A stretch of DNA of 64,000 nt from Lolium rigidum (taxonomy: Eukaryota; Streptophyta; Magnoliopsida; Poales; Poaceae): positions 35,272,256 through 35,336,255 of the forward strand of contig NC_061508.1 in the NCBI RefSeq assembly GCF_022539505.1, written 5' to 3'. How positions within the stretch are numbered: the first letter of the stretch is position 1; every line of letters begins with the position of its first letter. The notes beneath the pieces were generated by a model that saw nothing but the letters and a program-made list of their open reading frames with translations, ran no database searches and was not told the DNA's origin. Position numbers and translations under genes: made by a program. Of the stretch, positions 45,441 to 58,497 are shown piece after piece.

Positions 45441-48400
45441 TGTAACACCCCAAATTTTCAATAAAAAAGAAAGTTAGAGAATTCCAGAAAGCAAATTTTC
45501 AAACCAACAAAAACTTTTCTTTTGCATATAGTACCATGCATAGGACTTGTGCATTTGAGTGATATGCCATGATGATTCTTTTTACTTGTATTTGATATGC
45601 TCTAAAACCCTAGTGTGATCATATGAAGATCACCAACCAAATGAATCAAAGAGGAAGAAATTCCATAAATTTGCAAAACCCTAAAAACCCTCACATATGC
45701 CCTTATGGCATTTTTACAAATTTTGACCCTAGACCTTTTTGGTCTTCACCATTAGTTGGATAATGTTTGTAAACACTTATTACAACTTTTGGAATCAAGG
45801 TTTCACATTTCAAATGAAATTCAAACACAATTCCCACTCACATGTGATAGTGGTCAAATCTGCCAAATTTAGTCTGATCACCACTTTGAGCCCCTGCAAT
45901 TCATTTTTCTCAAACCAATTCTTGCTAACTCTTTGCACCATTTCAAAGTCAACATCAAGGTGAACAACTTTGATGAAGATCACCCTGCCAAATTCATCTT
46001 TGATCATGAGCAATGCTCATCCAAAGTCTTAACTTTTTAACATATTCAACATTCCCCACTTAGCCCATTTTGCCAATTTTTTTGAATTCTAACAATTCCA
46101 CCACCACCTCAATTCACCTCTGGTCAATTACAACTTATCTCAACACTCACATTTCAAAAACTTTCACCTTTTGAATTATTTCAAATTTGGACAATTTTGT
46201 AAATTCCAAAATTGAACACTATTGGACACTATTGCAAATAGTGATTCTACCCTAACTAACCTACCCCAACTTACACCAAATGGTCCCCTGGTCCCCTCTC
46301 TCACTTAATACCACATAGGAACCCTAGGAGGAGAGGCTTAGCAAGCCATGGCATGGCCATGCCGGCCACATGCCGGCCATGTCGAGCCCCTCTCTTCTCC
46401 CTTCTCCCTCAGCCCTGGCCCTGGCACCCACACTCGCCACCTCACCTCTCTACCTCGCCTAGCATGGCCCTGTCGCCGTAGACGCCGTGAGCTCGCCGGA
46501 GACAGCGCGCCCGGAACGCGCCCTGGATGCCGCTCATGTCGCGCGAGTGCATGCCGTGGACGTGCACTGGCCACGCGCCGCGCCACTACCTCGCGCTCGC
46601 CCTGGCCCCGCTTGCCTGCCGTTGAGCATCACCACGCCACCACGACACCGCCAGACATGGCCACGACCCGACTCTGGACCGCCGCCGCCGTGAACGGGGA
46701 AGAGGATCCCGCCACTGCCGCGACATGCCCGGAAGCAATGCGACCCAACCAGGCCCTCCCCGACCAAGCTGTCGCCGCCAATAGCATCGCCTGGACACGT
46801 AGAACACTGCCACCACCTCGCCTAGCTCGACTGCTCGCCGGAGAAGCCGCGCCATGGTCGACCTTGCCACTGCCCCGCACCCCTTTCTCAATCCTATAAA
46901 TAGAGCGTTCCCTGGAAGCAACTGAGCACACCACCTCACTCCCCACCCTTCACCACTTCGCCTAGCACCGTTAGCCACCTCGATCGTCGCCGGAGCAAGG
47001 CCAATTGCAAGATCGGAGCCGCGGAAGCCCTGGAGAAATCGCCATTGATCCAGGCCACCTCGAGCTCCGCCACTGCTACCAGCTGCTTCGCCGTCGTCCA
47101 CACCTTCCCCGAGCACACTGCCATCCCTCGCTGGAGCCGCGGTGAGCTCTCCGACCCCCTACCCTCGGCGCCAACCTCTCTGCCTCTCGCCGGAGAAGAC
47201 GATGCACTGGCACCGTCCGATCCCGATCTAATCCTACGTCCCACATTGAAAAGTACCGATTCGGGCGTTATGAGCCGCTGACAGGCGGACCCCACCCTGT
47301 CAGGCAGCCCGCGCGTCCGTGGACCGTGGTGGGCTGGCTCGGGCCGTTTTCAAATCGTTTGGCCCAACTAGTTTTCCCGCCGGCCTGTTAAATTCAAAAC
47401 CAGTTTAATTATTACAAATCCATTTCAATACTGCCCAAACTTTGAAATTCAACCATTTCAATTTGGCTAAACCAAATTTAGTGAATTTTATGTTGTTAGA
47501 AAGCCACTGAAATTCTCTACAACATGCCACTGGCCCCATGGTCAGATTCTTTGTAGAATAAATATGATAAAAATAACAAGACAGGGACTTTTCCCTATTC
47601 AAAGAATTCTTAAAAATCAACCAAAATAGATATTAAGTTAATTCCAACTCTAATAGCTCACATTTGACTTACACTAATTGTTTATGCAATAAAATGGTGT
47701 GGTCACTTTGTATGATCATGCCATGGTTTAATGAATGGATATTTTGACTAGTTTAACTAGTTGATATTGTCCAAAACTATTAAAGTTAAATTGTGTGGAG
47801 TATTACACTTCATTTAAACTTGTCTCACATGGATTCATGGGATGTTTGGACCCCTGGTCCCAAACTCTCTTATATGAATTACTTGAGAATTAAATCAAAG
47901 GTAGTGTTATTTAAATTGTATGAGGTGATCCACCTCATTTAAATCATTTTCCCAAATAATGATGATGATGAACATTTGACTTAGGTCAGTATGAGTTCAT
48001 GCATGATTGTTGGAGAAATTAAATCTTAAGAAGATTTCAATGAGAGGAAATTATTTCTCAAGAACCTTATGGAAACTATCATTTACATATGAAATACAAA
48101 GAAGTGAATTCTATTTAAACCCCACAACCCATGCACCCTAGTTAATTTATTTGTGTGCATAGAGTAGCTTGTGTGTTATATGTGATGTATGGAATAGCCA
48201 TTGAATTAGTGAGTAATTATACTCGTATTCAAATTTAGACGGTAGCACCGGAGAGTACGCCGAAGAAGAAGGTTGCTACCAAGAGGAGGAGGAGGAACAG
48301 TTTGAGAACTACCAAGGCAAGCTACTACCAATGCAAGCTATTATTCTTGCAAAGTGCAAAGCCCCTTGGGGCAAGGCACCATGTTTCTTATCTTATCTTA

Positions 48401-49763
48401 CATAAGCCTATCCCAAGTTTTTACTTTACAAGTTTTTACTTGTTTTCCAAATGAGTTACTTTTATAGTTAACTTTGGTCAAAATACAAGTGGTTACTAGA
48501 GTAGTGAGTTAGTCTTCTCCCAGCAAAGCAAGTTAGCACCCCTCATGAATAGAGCTAGTGCTAATGAATTAAAACTTGACTACTATAGATGGGAGCAAGT
48601 TGATTTTTGAAGGATTTTTGAAACCTTGGGATGAAGATGCATTCCATTGAATGATTTTTGAAGGTGAATATGACCAAGAGAAGATGGTGATTTTTGATAA
48701 AACAATGATGATGGTTTGAATGCGATACCTTTCCAATTATTAAGTACCCCCACAATACCTGATTATGGGTAGGGCTTAACTGGAAGTTTATGCGTCTTAG
48801 TATGGGTTCCCTCTAAACAAGCGTCATCGGGGTTATGCCGAAAGCTGCCTCTACCACAAAAGAAACAATATGATACGATGCGAAATGAGGTGAATGTCCG
48901 GCCCAAGCCCTGTGCAGTTCCCAGGCTGACTGTCTGTCTTCACTGGGAGGCCAAGCTCATGGGGAGAGGTGCTCATACTAGGATTCGTAAGTGAAAGGTT
49001 ATGGTTGATGATCCGCGTACTGTGTTACGATGATTCGGGGAAATCCCGACGGATGAAATCAAATGTTGTGGCACAAGTGTGCAACCTCTGTAGAGTGTAA
49101 ACCTATTCGAATAGCCGCGTCCACGGTTACGGACGGTTGGAAAGGCCATACAGTTTCCGATGTCATATCTTTGAAAATGATGTTGAAAAGGATGATGGTG
49201 AAATGACTTGTGGGGATTGAATTGAAATCACCACTTGAATGGTGGGAATGACACTAATGTTCCCACTTAAGTTAGTTAGCACTTGAATAAGCTTTTCTCA
49301 AACTTTGTGAACTAAAACTAGCTTTATGCAAATAAAACTAGAGCTTAGCAAACCCTACTAGAATGTCTAGCACTTACATTAGTATTAGTTTGCGAGTACT
49401 CAATGTACTCACGGCTTTGTCCCTGGCTATTCAAATGGCCAGAGTATGAAGATGAACAAGGAGACGACCAGCAGGACGCCTACGACAACTAAGCGCCTTC
49501 CGACGTCAAGCGTTGGCCTGTGGACTAGAGAGTCCTTGTATCTTACACTTCCGCTATGTTGAACTATGAGCTTGTGTTTGTTCGTTGATCAATAGATCAA
49601 CTATTCGTGTAATATGGATCATGTGATTCCAATTTGTAAGACTTATGGTTTGTAATGAATGATGACTGTGATACTTAACTATTATGCCTCGCAACAACAA
49701 TATTCCTGGGATTGCGATGTATGACATAATAGACATTCGGACTTAAAAATCCGGGTGTTGACA
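45441..49763. mobile_element. Solo LTR, long-LTR Gypsy/LARD type, 4.32 kb
   Basis: Starts TGTAACACCCCAAATTTT and ends CCGGGTGTTGACA. The TSD TAATG is perfect (45436-45440 and 49764-49768). It shares its ends and many internal blocks with 21226-25866 (for example GCCCAAGCCCTGTGCAGTTC). A TATA-like CCTATAAATAG lies at about 46895 below a GC-rich stretch. It lies in the 3' internal region of element C. The GC-rich frames at 46338-47295 are shadows. Confidence 0.92.
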
Positions 49764-52090
49764 TAATGAATGCAGCGATCAAAACAATGGTAAATGACAT
49801 GAGTAAACAAATGAATCATAAAGCAAAGACTTTTCATGAATAGTACTTCAAGACAAGCATCAATAAGTCTTGCATAAGAGTTAACTCATAAAGCAACAAT
49901 TCAAAGTAAAGGTATTGAAGCAACCCAAAGGAAGATTAAGTTTCAGCGGTTGCTTTCAACTTATAACATGTATATCTCATGGATAGTTGTCAATGCAAAG
50001 TAATATAGCAAGTGCAATATGCAAGTATGTAGGAATCAATGCACAGTTCACACAAGTGTTTGCTTCTTGAGATGGAGAGAAATAGGTGAACTGACTCAAC
50101 ATAAAAGTAAAAGAAAGGCCCTTCGCAGAGGGAAGCATTGATTGCTATATTTGTGCTAGAGCTTTGATTTTGAAAACATATAGAGAGCATAAAAGTAAAT
50201 TTTTTAGAGGTGTTTGTTGTTGTCAACGAATGGTAGTGGGCATTCTAACCCCCTTGCCAGACAAACCTTCAAAGAGCGGCTCCCATTTTATTTTTATTTT
50301 TGGGTGGCACTCCTTCCAACCTTTCTTTCACAAACCATGGCTAACCGAATCCTCGGATGACTGCCAACAATCTCATACCATGAAGGAGTGCCTTTTTATT
50401 TTAGTTTTATTATGATGACACTCCTCCCCACCTTTGCTTTCTCAAGCCATGGCTAACCGAATCCTTCGGGTGCCGTCCAACAATCACATACCATGGAGGA
50501 GTGTCTATTTTTGTTAATTAATTTGGGACTGGGAATCCCATTGCCAGCTCTTTTTGCAAAATTATTGGATAAGAGGATGAAGCCACTAGTCCATTGGTGA
50601 AAGTTGCCCAACAAGATTGAAAGATAAACACCACATACTTCCTCATGAGCTATAAAACATTGACACAAATCAGAGGTAATAAATTTTGAATTGTTTAAAG
50701 GTAGCACTCAAGCAATTTACTTTGGAATGGCGGAGAAATACCATGTAGTAGGTAGGTATGGTGGACACAAATGGCATAGTGGTTGGCTCAAGGATTTTTG
50801 ATGCATGAGAAGTATTCCCTCCCGATACAAGGTTTAGGATAGCAAGGTTATTTGAAACAAACACAAGGATGAAGCGGTGCAGCAAAACTCACATAAAAGA
50901 CATATTGTAAACATTATAAGACTCTACACCGTCTTCCTTGTTGTTCAACCCAATACTAGAAATTATCTAGACCTTAGAGAGACCAATTATGCAAACCAAA
51001 TTTTAGCAAGCTCTATGTATTTCTTCATTAATAGGTGAAAAGTATATGATGCAAGAGCTTAAACATGAGCACAACAATTGCCAAGTATCAAATTATCCAA
51101 GACATTTTACCAATTACTACATGTAGCATTTCCCGTTTCCAACCATATAACAATTTAACGAAGAAGATTCAACCTTCGCCATGAATATTATGAGTAAAGC
51201 CTAAGGACATATTTGTCCATATGCAACAGCGGAGCGTGTCTCTCTCCCATACAAAGAATGCTAGGATCCATTTTATTCAAACAAAACAAAAACAAAAACA
51301 AACCGACGCTCCAAGCAAAGTGCATAAGATGTGATGGAATAAAAATATAGTTTCACTAGAGGAACCTGATAATGTTGTCGATGAAGAAGGGGATGCATTG
51401 GGCATCCCCAAGCTTAGACGCTTGAGTCTTCTTGATATATGCAGGGGTGAACCACGGGGCATCCCCAAGCTTAGAGCTTTCACTCTCCTTGATCATATTG
51501 TATCATCTCCCTCTCTTGATCCTTGAAAACTTCCTCCACACCAAACTCAAAACAACTCATTAGAGGGTTAGTGCATAATCAAAATTTACATGTTCAGAGG
51601 TGACATAATCATTCTTAACACTTCTGGACATTGCACAAAGCTACTGAAAGTTAATGGAATCGAAAAATCCATCAAGCATAGCAAAACAGGCAATGCGAAA
51701 TAAAAGGCAGAATCTGTCAAAACAGAACAGTTCGTAAAGACGAATTTTACTGAGGCACCAGAATTTATCAAATGAAAATGCTCAAATTGAATGAAAGTTG
51801 CGTACATATCTGAGGATCACTCACGTAAATTGGCATAATTTTCTGAGTTACGTACAGAGAATTAGGCCCAGATTCGTGACAGCAAAGAAATGCTGTTTAC
51901 GCACAATAATCCAAATCTAGTATGAACCTTACTATCAAAGACTTTACTTGGCACAACAATGCAACAAAACTAAGATAAGGAGAGGTTGCTACAGTAGTAA
52001 CAACTTCCAAGACTCAAATATAAAATAAAAGTGCAGTAGTAAAAACATGGGTTGTCTCCCATAAGCGCTTTTCTTTAACGCCTTTCAGCT
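49764..52090 (-). other. Element C non-coding 3' internal region
   Basis: No coding domain. It aligns in reverse with 29900-32400 of element B, including the inverted-repeat unit pair (about 50304-50502) and the repeated purine motif near 51402 and 51460. Confidence 0.75.
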
Positions 52091-52108
52091 AGGCGCAGAA
52101 AGTGTGTA

Positions 52109-52819
52109 TCAAGTATTATCAAGAGACGAAGTGTCTACAGCGGGGTTTGGAGTTTTCTCAACCATGCATTGTATTTTGGATACATAACTTTCAGAGGCTC
52201 CCTTTTCATTAGTCTTGGGCTTGCTACTCTCATCAAACAAATTTTGAGGGACAAGCCAAGCATAATTATCATCTAGAGCTTCATGCATAGCTAGGAGCTT
52301 ACAAGGTATTGGTGCTTTAATCTCCCCACCATCATTAATGTTATTAGTGTACTTAATTCTATCCATATCCATCTTTTCAAGTGTTCTTTTAAAATCGGTG
52401 ATCATACCAAGCCTCTCATGCTTACTAAAAACTTTTCTAGCTTCTTTGGCTATATCCTCAAATTCTCGCACTAGGACTTTTAGAACAAAATCTCTCTTCT
52501 CTCCCCTCTCCATATCAGAAAGTGTAAGAAACATGTGTTGTATCATGGGGTTGAGACTAATAAATCTAGCTTCCATCATGCGTACCAAACAAACAGAGGC
52601 ATCTTCATAGGTAGGGACAGCTTTTGCAAGGGGTATATCTTTAAGATCTTCATGCATACTAACATAGGTGAAAAATTCTTCTATATTATCTCTTCCAATT
52701 ATAGACCCTTGTCCTACCGGTATATCTTTTACAGTAAAATTAAAAGGAAACATGATGAAATAAGTAAAGCAAATGCAAGTAACTAATTTTTTTGTATTTT
52801 TAATATGGAGTGCAAACAA
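52109..52819 (-). CDS. Unassigned ORF of element C
   Basis: The open frame has 236 codons. The likely start is the Met of MFPFNFTVKDIPVGQG (about 22 codons in), because the first residues are poor in conserved-looking content. The product is charged and helical in appearance (MMEARFISLNPMIQHMFLTL, EFEDIAKEARKVFSKHERLG, then FKRTLEKMDMDRIKY) and ends Ser/Asn-rich. No zinc knuckle, gag, protease or polymerase motif is visible. It occupies the gag position behind the primer site, so a particle or RNA-binding role is conceivable but unsupported. It is intact, while the gag of element A is broken. It shares no visible similarity with the ORF of element B. Confidence 0.6.
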   Translation of the reverse strand: MFALHIKNTKKLVTCICFTYFIMFPFNFTVKDIPVGQGSIIGRDNIEEFFTYVSMHEDLKDIPLAKAVPTYEDASVCLVRMMEARFISLNPMIQHMFLTLSDMERGEKRDFVLKVLVREFEDIAKEARKVFSKHERLGMITDFKRTLEKMDMDRIKYTNNINDGGEIKAPIPCKLLAMHEALDDNYAWLVPQNLFDESSKPKTNEKGASESYVSKIQCMVEKTPNPAVDTSSLDNT

Positions 52820-52992
52820 GACAGTAAATAAAGTAAAGCTAGCAACTAATTTTTTTGTGTTTTTGATTTAGTGCAGCAAACAAAGTAGTAAATAAAATAA
52901 AGCAAGACAAAAACAAAGTAAAGAGATTGCATGTGGAGACTCCCCTTGCAGCGTGTCTTGATCTCCCCGGCAACGGCGCCAGAAAATCTGCT

Positions 52993-54583
52993 TGATATGC
53001 GTACATCACGCGTCCGTTGGGAACCCCAAGAGGAAGGTGTGATGCGTACAGCGGCAAGTTTTCCCTCAGTAAGAAACCAAGGTTTATCGAACCAGTAGGA
53101 GCCAAGAAGCACGTTGAAGGTTGATGGCGGTGAGATGTAGTGCGGCGCAACACCAGGGATTCCGGCGCCAACGTGGAACCTGCACAACACAACCAAAGTA
53201 CTTTGCCCCAACGAAACAGTGAGGTTGTCGATCTCACCGGCTTGTTGTAACAAAGGATTAGATGTATAGTGTGGATGATGATTGTTTGCAGAAAACAGTA
53301 GAACAAGTATTGCAGTAGATTGTATTCGATGTAAAAGAATGGACCGGGGTCCACAGTTCACTAGAGGTGTCTCTCCCATAAGAATAAGCATGTTGGGTGA
53401 ACAAATTACAGTTGGGCAATTGACAAATAGAGAGGGCATGCCCATACATACATGATATGATGAGTATAGTGAGATTTAATTGGGCATTACGACAAAGTAC
53501 ATAGACCGCTATCCAGCATGCATCTATGCCTAAAAAGTCCACCTTCAGGTTATCATCCGAACCCCTTCCAGTATTAAGTTGCAAACAACGGACAATTGCA
53601 TTAAGTATGGTGCGTAATGTAATCAATAACTACATCCTCGGACATAGCATCGATGTTTTATCCCTAGTGGCAACAGCACATCCACAACCTTAGAACTTTC
53701 CGTCACTTTGTCCCAGATTTAATGGAGGCATGAACCCACTATCGAGCATAAATACTCCCTCTTGGAGTTACTAGCAAAAACTTGGCCGGAGCCTCTACTA
53801 ACAACGGAGAGCATGCAAGATCATAAACAACACATAGGTAATAGATTGATAATCAACATAACATAGTATTCTCTATCCATCGGATCCCAACAAACACAAC
53901 ATATAGCATTACAGATAGATGATCTTGATCATGTTAGGCAGCTCACAAGACCCGACAATGAAGCACAATTAGGAGAAGACAACCATCTAGCTACTGCTAT
54001 GGACCCATAGTCCAGGGGTGAACTACTCACTCATCACTCCGGAGGCAACCATGGCGGTGAAGAGTCCTCCGGGAGATGATTCCCCTCTCCGGCAGGGTGC
54101 CGGAGGCGATCTCCTGAATCCCCCGAGATGGGATTGGCGGCGGCGGCGTCTCTGGAAGGTTTTCCGTATCGTGGCTCTCGGTACTGGGGGTTTCGCGACG
54201 AAGGATATAAGTAGGTGGAGGAGATAGGTCAGGGGGCCACACGAGGGCCCCACACAACAGGCCGGCGCGGCCAAGGGCCAGGCCACGCCGCCCTAGTGTT
54301 TGGCCACCTCGTGGCCCGACTTCGTGACTCCTTCGGTCCTCTGGAAGCTTCCTGTGAAAATAGGCCCCTGGGCGTTGATTTCGTCCAATTCCGAGAATAT
54401 TTCCTTACTAGGATTTCTGAAACCAAAAACAGCAGAAAACAGCAACTGGCTCTTCGGCATCTCGTTAATAGGTTAGTGCCGGAAAATGCATAAATATGAC
54501 ATAAAGTATGCATAAAACATGTAGATATCATCAATAATGTGGCATGGAACATAAGAAATTATCGATACGTCAGAGACGTATCA
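52993..54583 (-). repeat. Element C 5' LTR
   Basis: 1591 bp, TG...CA ends, next to the tRNA-Asp primer site at 52965-52981. Confidence 0.93.
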
Positions 54584-54706
54584 CCTTTCGAATCCAATAA
54601 GTACTGCAAGTTTGTATTGTGATGACATGATCCTCCTAATCAGCATGATGAACTTACATTATTTTTGGGGTATGAAGAATTATCAAGAAAAACTTCTTAA
54701 GTAGAT

Positions 54707-55438
54707 ATGAGTGCTTTTGATATGAGCGCCTTGCATGGATGCCATATTTATTGTGTTGATAATTGCCATGCAAATAGTTACATACAAAATATTGTAAAAG
54801 ATGAAATTTTAGCAAAATATGACAAGACTAATATGTGTTTTGTTCTTATTTATGAAAAAGAGAAATCCTCCAAAGTTTCTTCTATTGTTTCTGAGAATAA
54901 ACCAGGGCATGTGGAGAAGCTTCCTTTCAAGCCTCTCCCTCCTAAAGAGAAGAAAAAGAAGAAGATGAGGAGGAGGAGGAGGAGTAAAAGGAGAGAGGAA
55001 ACAATATTCCCCCCTAAACATGTTGCTCGTATTATAGTTTTTGTTGATGAGTCTGAACTCGATGATGAGCTTATGCCTGTTACCTATAGTAGTGATCCTG
55101 ATTGGGAGAAGCACACTACTTTTGATATTGAAAATCTCTTTGGTACCAATTCTGAAAATGATGATGTTAATAATTGTTGTACTATTCGTACTATCCATGT
55201 TCCTTCCAATGATGGTATGTTTACAAATGAACACACTTTGGAAGATAACTACTCTATTGCTTATGATGATGCTATACCTCCAATATATGATGCTTACAAT
55301 GATGAATATGATATTTTCAGTCACCTACTATTGAGGAGAAAATTAATTATGATTACAATATGCCTCCTATATTTGATGATTATGGTGATGAGAATAGTAA
55401 TGATAGCTATTTTGTTGAATTTCTCCTACTACAAGTAA
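54707..55438 (+). pseudogene. Element A downstream ORF, unassigned, with a basic stretch
   Basis: The frame has 243 codons. Residues 1-60 include ALHGCHIYCVDNCHAN. A strongly basic stretch (KEKKKKKMRRRRRSKRR) lies at about residues 83-100 and resembles a nuclear or nucleolar localisation signal. An acidic region follows (VDESELDDEL), then a region that aligns with the middle of element B's ORF (IPPIYDAYNDEYD). A frameshift near 55320 breaks that match. The hydrophobic end homologous to B continues in another frame at about 55580-55813. No known domain is recognised. Confidence 0.5.
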
Positions 55439-55813
55439 TAAGAATGACTATGCTTATGTGGGGAGTAATAATTATTTTATGCATATGGCTCATGATAAGA
55501 ATGTTTTATGTGATAGTTATATTGTTAATTTATTCATGATGCTACCAGAAGTTATTATGAGAGAGGGAAACATGGCTTTATGTATCTCAACAATATTAAG
55601 TTTCACTTCTCTATGTTGAAAATTTTGAAGTTGCACTTGTTTTGCTTTCCTATGCTTGTTGCTTTGTGCTTCCATGAATTGTTTCTTTACAAGATTATTT
55701 TTCATAGGAAGGTGGTTAGAATTAAATTTGTTTTATATGCTCTCTTTTACTTCAATTCATATCTCTTATGTGAGCATCTTCTCAAACTATTGTGCCTAGG
55801 TGAAAGGTGTTAA

Positions 55814-58497
55814 AGAAAAGTACTCTTGGGAGATAACCCATGTTTTATTTCTATATTTTTTCTTTTGTTGAGTCTTGGAAGTTTTTACCTCTGTAATAAC
55901 CTCTCCTTATCATTTTTATTTCGTTTTGTGCCAAGAATAGCCTCTAATAGGAAGAAAGTATGATTTGGGGAAGTTGCTATCCTGAAAAAAGATTCTGTGA
56001 TGTCACCATAAAAATTCTTATTCCCAGCCAGAACGTAATTTTGAGCTGAAATTTTTTGAGAATATGCCCAAGGTTATTATCTAACTTTCGTTAGTTTTGC
56101 ACTTTTCGATCTGAGCAATATATTTTTAAAAAAATTGATCTTCACCTGCTGTTCTGTTTTGACAGATTTCTGCTACTATTTGCATTTGCCTCTTAATCTC
56201 TTTATTTTTGAGTTCTTTTGAGAGAAAGAGATTTTTGAAGAAGTTACTACAGTAGCTAATGTTTTAATGGATGTTTGATATATGTTAAAACTGAACCCAA
56301 GTGGATTTGTTATTTTGATTGCACTAATGTTGCTAATGAGAATTGTGTGAAGTTTTGTATGAAGGAAGTTTTCAAGTGTAGGGAGAGAAGAATGATGTAA
56401 TGAGATGAAGTATGGACAAAAGCTCAAGCTTGGGGACGCCCATGTCTCCCCTAGAAATATCCAAGATGTACAAGCGTCAAAGCTTGGGGATGTCCAAGGC
56501 ATCCCTTCTTCATCAACAAAGTATCAGGTCATCTTTCAAGACACTATATTTTTATTCCTTCATATGCTATGTGTTGTTCTTGGAGCATCTTTATTTTTGT
56601 TTTTAATTTTCTTTTGTTTTGTTTTCTGTAGAATATGGTTGGATCGTAGCATTATTGTGTGGGGGAGAGAGACACTCCATTTTCATTGCATAGAACACTC
56701 TAGTTTTCACACTTATTGTTCTGCGAGTGTTCTCTTTTGCTAAACTGCATTTAGCTCTTGGTTTTCCATTCTTATTTTGTTCAGATCTTGATAGTTTTAT
56801 TTATTTATGTATGGTTATCTCTCTGGTCTTTATTGATTATTATATATGAGAGTTGTTTCAAATAAGTTGATTGGTGTTGGAGACGAGTAAAATGTTTCAT
56901 GCTTATAGTGATGCAAAACAAAGCTTGTCTAGACTGTGGTATAGAATTTGGCATGTCATGTTGGATGTTATTCTTATCATATGCTTAGTAGTTATTGTTG
57001 TAGCATGAATTGTCTCAAATAGCTGAGAGTGCATAATGTGCCATTGAAAGAATCATGTTTTATTTCCATCATAAAAAGCATAATATTGTGGTATTCTCAT
57101 TTGATTCTTTATTGGGTTGAATTGGCACACGTTTACATCATGTTATGACTACAAATCAGTCACCTAAAGCCTCTATATATGATCATTTAATTTTTGACTT
57201 ATAGTATCACTTTATGCTTTCATTAATAATATTTTGTAGCTATGCATGATTATGGCCATTATTGCTCTGTTAGTTGGTCGCTCCCAGTCTTTTGCTAGCC
57301 CTCTACTCATGCATCCAGCTCCTAAAAACCAAAGTTGCCAATTGTGTCCACCATATCTACCTACTAGCATCATTGCTATTCCAAGTATATTCATCATGTT
57401 TTTATCTATCTTTCAAATTAAATCTTGTCATGTGAAAATTAGTTAGTAAAGCTCTCACAAACTTGATGGCACATTTACTTTCTTGCACTTAATAAACCTG
57501 AACCATTGTGAATATCTTATGAAGATTATATGCTTGCAAATTGTGAGTTGGGGGTTAGCACAACCATGCTTTCATGGGGCACGCTTTCAACATTACACTT
57601 ATTACTATTTAGTTGATATCATGTTCTTTTGTTTATGGATGACTAGCGGTGTGAAATAAAATGGAAACTTGTAAGTTCATGGAGTTTGTATATGTGTTAG
57701 AGAAACACCTGGGGGGCCAACTCAAGCCATGCATCATTCATGGTGGAAATTTACAGCGGACCATAGTGAGCATTCTGTGAAGCATCTTCAATAAAAAGCT
57801 ATGCCCATAGTAAATAAAAGGATTGATGAGATGCTCATTGTCTGTTTGTCTTGTCATTTTGGTGTGGGACTGCTCCTATACCATGGGGCAGGAGGTACCC
57901 CGTTGGCGTTCTCAATGATACATGTATGCTTACAATGACAAGAACTTATTTGGGACCTAGGTTGAGTAGCATTAGTTTTAGGTACTTGTATTCAAGGGGC
58001 ATGAGATTTTCAACTTGTGATTTGTCAAGAATATAACTCATATTTTCCCTCACATTAAATTTAATCATTCAAGATGCTTATGATAGGGGTAATGAGAGCT
58101 CAAAACTAATGAGTACCATACTTTTTGGATGGTTTATAAAACTTGTTAATCTTGTTTCCTTCTGCGAAGGACCCTTTCTTTTACTTTTATGTTGAGTCTT
58201 CATCTTCTTGCTTTATGCACCAATTAAGAGAGCATAGTTGTCATTATGAGTATAATGTGCATAGTCCCAAAATTTATTATTGATTGATTCATGATTATGT
58301 TATTGCTTATTCTCAAACTATTTGTATCTAGTCACCCTTTGAACATTAACGATGTCCTAGCATTTATGTTTTGCTGCTTCATAAAGGACAAGCTGAGTAC
58401 CACTTTGATATGTTTATTCTATGCTCATAAACAAACAGTTGCTTTCAGTGCACAATTATTCATGATCCTTTGTTTGAGTTACTTCTCATGTTATAAC
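55814..58497 (+). other. Element A non-coding 3' internal region
   Basis: AT-rich, with two purine motifs (AAGCTTGGGGAYG, about 56427 and 56481) as in elements B and C. No gene. It ends at the Copia insertion at 58498. Confidence 0.6.

Larger units (their letters stand above)
43732..54583 (-). mobile_element. Element C: complete non-autonomous Gypsy-like retrotransposon
   Basis: The LTRs at 43732-45327 (3') and 52993-54583 (5') read on the minus strand as TGATACGTCTC...; the left one lies next to the purine tract at 45328-45343. The primer site, a perfect 17 nt complement to the tRNA-Asp 3' end, is at 52965-52981 beside the 5' LTR. TSD CCTTT is perfect (43727-43731 and 54584-54588). The LTRs differ by only a few percent by eye, so insertion is fairly recent. 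The internal region has one 236-codon ORF and non-coding sequence shared with element B, and hosts a solo LTR. It is inserted in element A just after its gag. Confidence 0.95.
34158..58497 (+). mobile_element. Element A: Gypsy-like retrotransposon, heavily nested, 3' end not seen
   Basis: The 5' LTR starts TGATACATTGCAGACG at 34158 and ends about 39871, with a Helitron inserted inside it. A decayed tRNA-Asp primer site (TGGCACCATTGCCAGGG) lies at 39882-39898. Internal sequence runs from 39872, through a second Helitron (40149-42495) and element C (43732-54583), to 58497, where a Copia element interrupts it. Gag-like sequence and an unassigned downstream ORF are present. No reverse transcriptase or integrase is visible up to 58497. 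The 3' LTR must lie right of the window. Confidence 0.8.

Noticed and set aside
46338..47295. 176-183 codon frames on both strands
   Set aside because: Same reason: GC-rich promoter-like part of the second solo LTR, overlapping frames and no domains.
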